Shown piece after piece: positions 59,980 through 64,000 of a stretch of 64,000 bases of DNA (the stretch's first letter is position 1; each line of letters begins with the position of its first letter). The notes under the pieces were generated by a model. It saw only the letters and a list, made by a program, of their open reading frames with translations, did no database searches and was not told where the DNA came from. Made by a program: the position numbers and the translations under genes. This DNA is from Nonomuraea glycinis (GTDB lineage Bacteria; Actinomycetota; Actinomycetes; Streptosporangiales; Streptosporangiaceae): the NCBI RefSeq assembly GCF_014646515.1, contig NZ_BMNK01000016.1, forward strand, positions 126,228-190,227. The letters are read 5' to 3'.

Positions 59980-60738
59980 CTAATGGGTGTGCTTGACCGC
60001 CTGGGTCGCGGTCGCGGCGGTGCGGATGTGGCCGGCCACGGCTGCCGGTTGCGACAACGTGATCGCGTGTGAGGCGTCGACCTCGACGGTGTCGGCCCCG
60101 GCGCGCCGGGCCATGAAATGTTGTGCGGCGGGATGGATCGCCTGGTCGGCGGTCGCCACGACGTACCAGGACGGCAGGCTCTTCCAGCTCGCGGTGGGAG
60201 AGCTCTCCTCGAACGCCACAGCCGCGATGGGGCGCTGCGCGACGGCCGCCACCGAGGTGAGGCGCTCAGGCAAGTCGGCGCCGAACACAGCCGGAAACTG
60301 GTCGTCCTTGAGGTACAGCTCCACGGCCTCCTCTCCCTTGCCTGTGCGCAAGACGGCCGGCCGCAGCGCCGGGCCCAGCAGGCTGTCGGGGAATCGGCCC
60401 GTGATGTCCAGCACGCTCTCCCCTGCCTCCAAGGCGAAAGCGGTCACGTAGACCAGCCCGACCACGTTGCCCGGCTGGGCCGCGGCCCGGGTGATGACCA
60501 CACCGCCGTAAGAGTGACCCACCAGCAGGACCGGGCCGTCGATCGCGGCGACGACGCCGGCGAGGTAGGCGGCGTCAGTGGCCGGTCCGCGCAGCGGGTT
60601 GGCCACCGCGATCACGGGGATCCCGGAATCCTGGAGCTCGGCGATCACGCCCGCCCAGCTCGACGCGTCCGTGAAGGCACCGTGGACCAGCACGACGGTC
60701 GGCGTGCTGCCGTTCTGAAAAGAGCTCGCTGTGGTCAT
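59980..60738 (-). CDS. Alpha/beta hydrolase
   Basis: A 252-residue alpha/beta hydrolase of the group with VVLVHGAFTDASSWAGVIAE near the start, nucleophile elbow LVGHSYGGVVITRAAAQPGN (Ser near 94) and catalytic His in VDASHAITLSQPAAVAGHI. Often annotated as a probable signal-peptide-less esterase. The ATG at 60738 lies 6 nt after TACGGT, so it may be leaderless. First gene of a two-hydrolase operon under the 60772-60804 repeat element, next to the LAL regulator. Confidence 0.9.
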   Translation of the reverse strand: MTTASSFQNGSTPTVVLVHGAFTDASSWAGVIAELQDSGIPVIAVANPLRGPATDAAYLAGVVAAIDGPVLLVGHSYGGVVITRAAAQPGNVVGLVYVTAFALEAGESVLDITGRFPDSLLGPALRPAVLRTGKGEEAVELYLKDDQFPAVFGADLPERLTSVAAVAQRPIAAVAFEESSPTASWKSLPSWYVVATADQAIHPAAQHFMARRAGADTVEVDASHAITLSQPAAVAGHIRTAATATQAVKHTH

Positions 60739-60744
60739 GGCCTC

Positions 60745-60804
60745 ACCGTAGGAAGCCTTCCGCGTCCCCCGCGAGCGTCACATGACTGCGTCACCGAGCG
60801 TCAC
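60745..60804 (-). promoter_or_regulatory. Triple-repeat promoter element (copy 1)
   Basis: Read on the minus strand, 60804-60772 holds GTGACGCTCG, GTGACGCAGTCA, one T, GTGACGCTCG: three head-to-tail GTGACGC units. Exactly 21 nt further lies TACGGT (60750-60745), then six nt to the ATG at 60738. The same arrangement stands at 63713-63772. Probably the activator site of the LAL regulator with its -10. Confidence 0.75.
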
Positions 60805-60822
60805 CCGAGCGAAGCGATGAGG

Positions 60823-63570
60823 TCAGACTGATACGCGCAGGGCTGTGCTCAACGCCGATCGCGAGGTGATCCCCAGCTTGGGGAAGATCCTGTAAAGGTG
60901 GGAGCTGACGGTTCGATGAGACAGATAGAGCTTCTCGCCGATCTCCCGGTTCGTCAGGCCATCGGCCGCCATCTGGGCGATCTGCAGTTCCTGTGCCGTC
61001 AGCACGTCGCGCGCTTCACTGCTGCGCCTGCGGCTGCTCTCGCCGGAGGCCCGCAACTCCTGGCGCGCTCGCTCGCTCCAGGGGATCACCCCCAAGGCGT
61101 CGAACGTCTCGCGAGCCATACGCAAGGGCGCCCGCGACTCGGCCGTACGCCGCTGACGCCGCAGCCATTCACCGTAGGCCAGCTGCACCCGAGCCCGGAC
61201 GAAAGGCCATCGCCGCAGGTCGGCCCCGAGCGCGGCGTCGAAGAAGGGCCCTGCCGCCGCCTCATCGGCCAGGACTGCCCGGGCGTAGCGCAGGTCGGCG
61301 TGCAAGGACGGCGACGGCGTGGTGAGCGCCACCGCCTCCAGTTCCTCGATGATGCCGGCCACCGCGCGACCTTGACCGCTGTGCACCGCGGCATCCGCGA
61401 GTTCGGCCAAGGAAAAGCAGCGCAGGGCCAGGTGGAAGGCCGGATCGGCGGGGTCGTGCATGCGCCGCAGATGGTCGAAGGCGTCGGCGTAACGTCCCTC
61501 GCCCAGCGCGGCGAACCCGCGCGCGAGCTGTACCGTGGCCAGCACGGGACGGGCTCCGATGGGCAGGGCCACCTGCTCGGCCGCCACCGCGAGGCTCTCC
61601 ACACGACCCTGTTCGCCGCGTAGCGCCGCGAGCATCGCGCCCGAGGCCTGAGCGATGGCGTACATCAGCGGCTGGGATGTCTCGTGCGCCAGACGGGCGG
61701 CCTCCTCGGCCGCGGGGATGGCCACGCCCAGGTCGGCCAGCCGGGCCGCGCTCCACGCCTGTGCCCCGAGGTCTCGTGCCAGGAGGCTGAGCCGGCCCTG
61801 CGCGCGCAGGTCCGGCAGCGACGCGGCGCAGAATTCCTCCGACAGGTCGAACGCCCCCACCATCAGCGCCGAGCTGCCGAGCAGGCGGGCCGCCGGCCGG
61901 CCGCCGGTCGGGTGGGCGGCCAGATGGCGTAATCGCTCGATCACGACCTTGCCACGCTCGATCGGAGCCGCGAACGCCAGGCCCGTCAGCAACCGCCCGT
62001 CCAGATCGTCGACGGGCAGGCCCTCGGCCACGGTGACGACGCGTTGCCGCGACCGCTCGTCGGCATGAGCCCAGAAACATCGCAAGGACGCACTGGACAG
62101 GAGCTTCAGCGCGAGATCGACGTCCCCTTGCGCCGCCATCGTCTCGGCGAGATCGGCCAGTGAGTGCGCTGCCGCGCTGTCGTCACGGATGCCGTCCTCG
62201 AAGCTCTCGCGGATCCACACGATGCGGGCCTGCTGCCGGCCCGACAACTGCAGCCGCTCGCATTCGCCCAGCAGTCGCACGACGATATCGCGCCGTCCCA
62301 TCTCGGCCGCGTGCTCGGCGGCCCGTACCAGCCGTTCACTCCGGTGAGCGGGATTCTCGCTGAGCCTGACCGCGTGCTCCAGCGCCGCGACGGCCGACAA
62401 CAGGTCGCCCCGACGTCGCACGCTTCGGGCCGTGGCCTCCAACTCGGCGGCGATGGTCTCATCCGGCCTGGGGGTGGACGCCGCGCGGTGCCAGAGGCGA
62501 CGGTCCGGCCGGCCGGCGAGGACGTCGGCCAAGGCGGCGTGCACCGCATGCCGCTGGGAGATGCTCGCCCCCTGGTAGATCGCCGAGCGCATGAGCGGGT
62601 GCCGGAACGACACTCCGGCTTCGTGCACGTCCACCAGCCGTACGGTGACAGCGGGAGCCAGATCGTCTGCCGTGACCGGGGCACCGGTGATCACCGCGGT
62701 GGCGTCGAGAGTCTCGGAAAGGGCGGTGCTGTCGTTGAGCGCGGCCACCAGCAGCATGGTCCGAAGGGTCGGCGGCAACCCCGACATGCGGGCGGTGAAG
62801 GTCTGTTCCAGCCGGGTGGTCAGTGGGAGCCACCCCGGCGGCAGGGGCCCTCGCCCGTCATGCCTTTCTGCGGCGATCGGCAGTTCGACCAGGGCCAGCG
62901 GGTTTCCCGCGGCCTCCCGCAGCAACTGTGCGCGCACCGTCGGCGCCAGGGCGGGGCTGTAGGCGTCCAGCAAAGCGGTCGCGGCGGCGCCATCGAGCCG
63001 ATCGAGAAGCAACTCCTGCAGCCCCGCCCCATCCAGGGGACTCGGGAAACCGTCGCGTATCGCGGCCAGCAGCACGATCGGTTCGGAGTCCAGCCGCCGC
63101 GCGACGAACGCGAGCACGTCGGCGCTGGCGCGATCCAGCCACTGAGCGTCCTCGACCAGGAGCAGGACGGGCGAGCGGGCCGCGGCTTCCCCGAGAAGGT
63201 TCAGCGCAGCCAGGGCGATGAGGAACGGGTCGGGCACCCGGGCGTCGGTCAAGCCGAACGCCGCTCCCAGCGCGTCGCGCTGCGGGGCGGGCAGTTCCCC
63301 GATCTCGGTACGAAGCGGAAGCAGCATTTGATGCAGACCGGCGAAGGGCATGTGCGTCTCTGATTCCACACCGGTCGTCCGCAAGACCCGCATGCCACGC
63401 GCGGCCGCGATCCCCGCCGCATCCAGCAACAGGGCCGACTTCCCGATCCCCGCCTCGCCGCGCACCAGCATCGCCCCGCCGCTCATGCGGACGCCGTCCA
63501 CGAACTCGCCGAGACGCCGCTGTTCAGACTCCCGCCCGAAAAGTGCTCTTACTGGCTGGTTTACTGGCAT
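60823..63570 (-). CDS. LAL-type LuxR regulator with AAA ATPase
   Basis: A 915-residue LAL (large ATP-binding LuxR) regulator. Walker A VRGEAGIGKSALLLDAAG near residues 37-54, Walker B VLLLVEDAQWLD near 135-146, a long helical repeat middle, and a C-terminal LuxR helix-turn-helix (DVLTAQELQIAQMAADGLTN, then REIGEKLYLSHRTVSSHLYR). LAL proteins often activate secondary-metabolite or catabolic genes. I take ATG 63570 (MPVNQPVR); TTG 63579 is an alternative. Flanked by the two operons that carry the triple-repeat element. Confidence 0.92.
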   Translation of the reverse strand: MPVNQPVRALFGRESEQRRLGEFVDGVRMSGGAMLVRGEAGIGKSALLLDAAGIAAARGMRVLRTTGVESETHMPFAGLHQMLLPLRTEIGELPAPQRDALGAAFGLTDARVPDPFLIALAALNLLGEAAARSPVLLLVEDAQWLDRASADVLAFVARRLDSEPIVLLAAIRDGFPSPLDGAGLQELLLDRLDGAAATALLDAYSPALAPTVRAQLLREAAGNPLALVELPIAAERHDGRGPLPPGWLPLTTRLEQTFTARMSGLPPTLRTMLLVAALNDSTALSETLDATAVITGAPVTADDLAPAVTVRLVDVHEAGVSFRHPLMRSAIYQGASISQRHAVHAALADVLAGRPDRRLWHRAASTPRPDETIAAELEATARSVRRRGDLLSAVAALEHAVRLSENPAHRSERLVRAAEHAAEMGRRDIVVRLLGECERLQLSGRQQARIVWIRESFEDGIRDDSAAAHSLADLAETMAAQGDVDLALKLLSSASLRCFWAHADERSRQRVVTVAEGLPVDDLDGRLLTGLAFAAPIERGKVVIERLRHLAAHPTGGRPAARLLGSSALMVGAFDLSEEFCAASLPDLRAQGRLSLLARDLGAQAWSAARLADLGVAIPAAEEAARLAHETSQPLMYAIAQASGAMLAALRGEQGRVESLAVAAEQVALPIGARPVLATVQLARGFAALGEGRYADAFDHLRRMHDPADPAFHLALRCFSLAELADAAVHSGQGRAVAGIIEELEAVALTTPSPSLHADLRYARAVLADEAAAGPFFDAALGADLRRWPFVRARVQLAYGEWLRRQRRTAESRAPLRMARETFDALGVIPWSERARQELRASGESSRRRSSEARDVLTAQELQIAQMAADGLTNREIGEKLYLSHRTVSSHLYRIFPKLGITSRSALSTALRVSV

Positions 63571-63712
63571 ATAAAGCAATGATCGCTTGTACGCAGAGTC
63601 CCGTCCAGCGAGCTTGCCCTCAGGGCAGGAGCGGGCCGGTGTGCCGGGGTCGATGGCACATTCTTGGACTCAGCGCAGAGCGTTGAGCGTGCGGAACCCG
63701 GCCTGCAGTCAC

Positions 63713-63772
63713 GTTGCGCTCGGTGACGCAGTCAGGTGACGCTCGCCCGGCGAGCAAGCCGGTTTCTACGGT
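63713..63772 (+). promoter_or_regulatory. Triple-repeat promoter element (copy 2)
   Basis: 63713-63745 reads GTTGCGCTCG, GTGACGCAGTCA, one G, GTGACGCTCG, differing from copy 1 at only 3 of 33 positions. TACGGT follows after 21 nt at 63767-63772, then seven nt to the ATG at 63780. It could also act on the divergent LAL gene about 145 bp away. Confidence 0.75.
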
Positions 63773-63779
63773 TTGCGCC

Positions 63780-64000
63780 ATGAACGCAGCGATGCCGGGG
63801 CTCCCGGCCAACCGCCTGCGACGCCCCGGCGTCGTCATCCCGATCGCGATGATCGGCATGCTCACCTACCTCACCCCTGCCGCCTCCGCTCAGGCCGCAC
63901 CGGCGCACATCACAGCCATCGCCTCCAAGGCGCGGTCGAAGACCGGCTTCGAGCCGCGCGTTCCGGCAGGTTTCCGCGAGAAGAGAGTCCGGGTCGGCGA
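63780..64000 (+). CDS. Secreted hydrolase, cut by window end
   Basis: The first 73 codons of a secreted protein. Signal peptide: PGVVIPIAMIGMLTYLTPAA with cleavage after ASA near residue 37. The mature start has GFEPRVPAGFREKRVRVGD, the usual lead-in to the first strand of secreted epoxide-hydrolase-like alpha/beta hydrolases; the fold is inferred, as the catalytic part is outside the window. The ATG is seven nt after TACGGT, so probably leaderless, and under the triple-repeat element. Confidence 0.6.
   Translation, partial: MNAAMPGLPANRLRRPGVVIPIAMIGMLTYLTPAASAQAAPAHITAIASKARSKTGFEPRVPAGFREKRVRVG

Noticed and set aside
1..64000. CRISPR array, tRNA, rRNA, riboswitch or replication origin
   Set aside because: No regularly spaced repeats, no tRNA cloverleaf or rRNA segments and no dnaA-box cluster were noticed by eye.

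Overview
The window is very GC-rich actinomycete DNA, most like an accessory chromosome region of a Streptosporangiales or Streptomyces-type genome. I judge this from codon use, frequent GTG starts, several leaderless promoters, the abundance of TetR, XRE, LysR and MerR regulators, a spore-associated-protein-like secreted protein and a LAL-type LuxR regulator. I see no tRNA, rRNA, CRISPR array or replication origin. All identifications come from reading the sequence and from recalled family knowledge; no search was run.

Layout. 0-13 kb: DinB-like protein; TetR/FMN reductase/DHA2 exporter; HTH repressor/MFS exporter; TetR/serine hydrolase; TetR/SDR; a leaderless TetR; a deleted F420-type reductase; a frameshifted ECF sigma factor with its membrane partner. 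13-17 kb: TetR with three palindromes facing a decayed epimerase, then gene fragments around one intact SDR. 17-21 kb: a SapA-like secreted protein divergent from a membrane HTH/beta-propeller protein, and a HEAT-like/zinc-ribbon pair. 21-29 kb: Tn3 and LRV remnants, hydrolase/XRE and SRPBCC/XRE pairs, a membrane hydrolase/TetR pair. 29-39 kb: XRE-cupin/DHA2 exporter, methyltransferase, SDR-MerR debris, LysR with epimerase and aldo/keto reductase, MerR/DUF2268 pair, SnoaL-like and GNAT proteins. 39-50 kb: debris, WYL/VOC, SDR/ArsR, TetR/SDR, I36-like inhibitor, an acidic orphan, an IS630 remnant, LysR/VOC.

50.6-57.4 kb is the most coherent catabolic unit: an IclR regulator, an orphan substrate-binding lipoprotein, an IlvD/Edd dehydratase, an FAD oxidoreductase and the large and small subunits of a two-subunit aconitase X. 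The substrate is unknown. It ends convergently with a rifampicin-monooxygenase-like gene (57.4-58.9 kb) that has its own promoter, a 19-residue leader ORF with a strong ribosome site, and a hairpin before the start codon.

59-64 kb: two alpha/beta hydrolases, a large LAL regulator and a secreted hydrolase running off the window end. The second hydrolase and the secreted hydrolase share a 33-bp triple-repeat element (30/33 identical), the same 21-nt spacing to the same -10 hexamer TACGGT, and near-leaderless starts: a probable LAL regulon.

Two themes recur. One is many small regulator/enzyme pairs, each with palindromic operators in the shared promoter. The other is heavy gene decay, often as an internal deletion that also shifts the frame.
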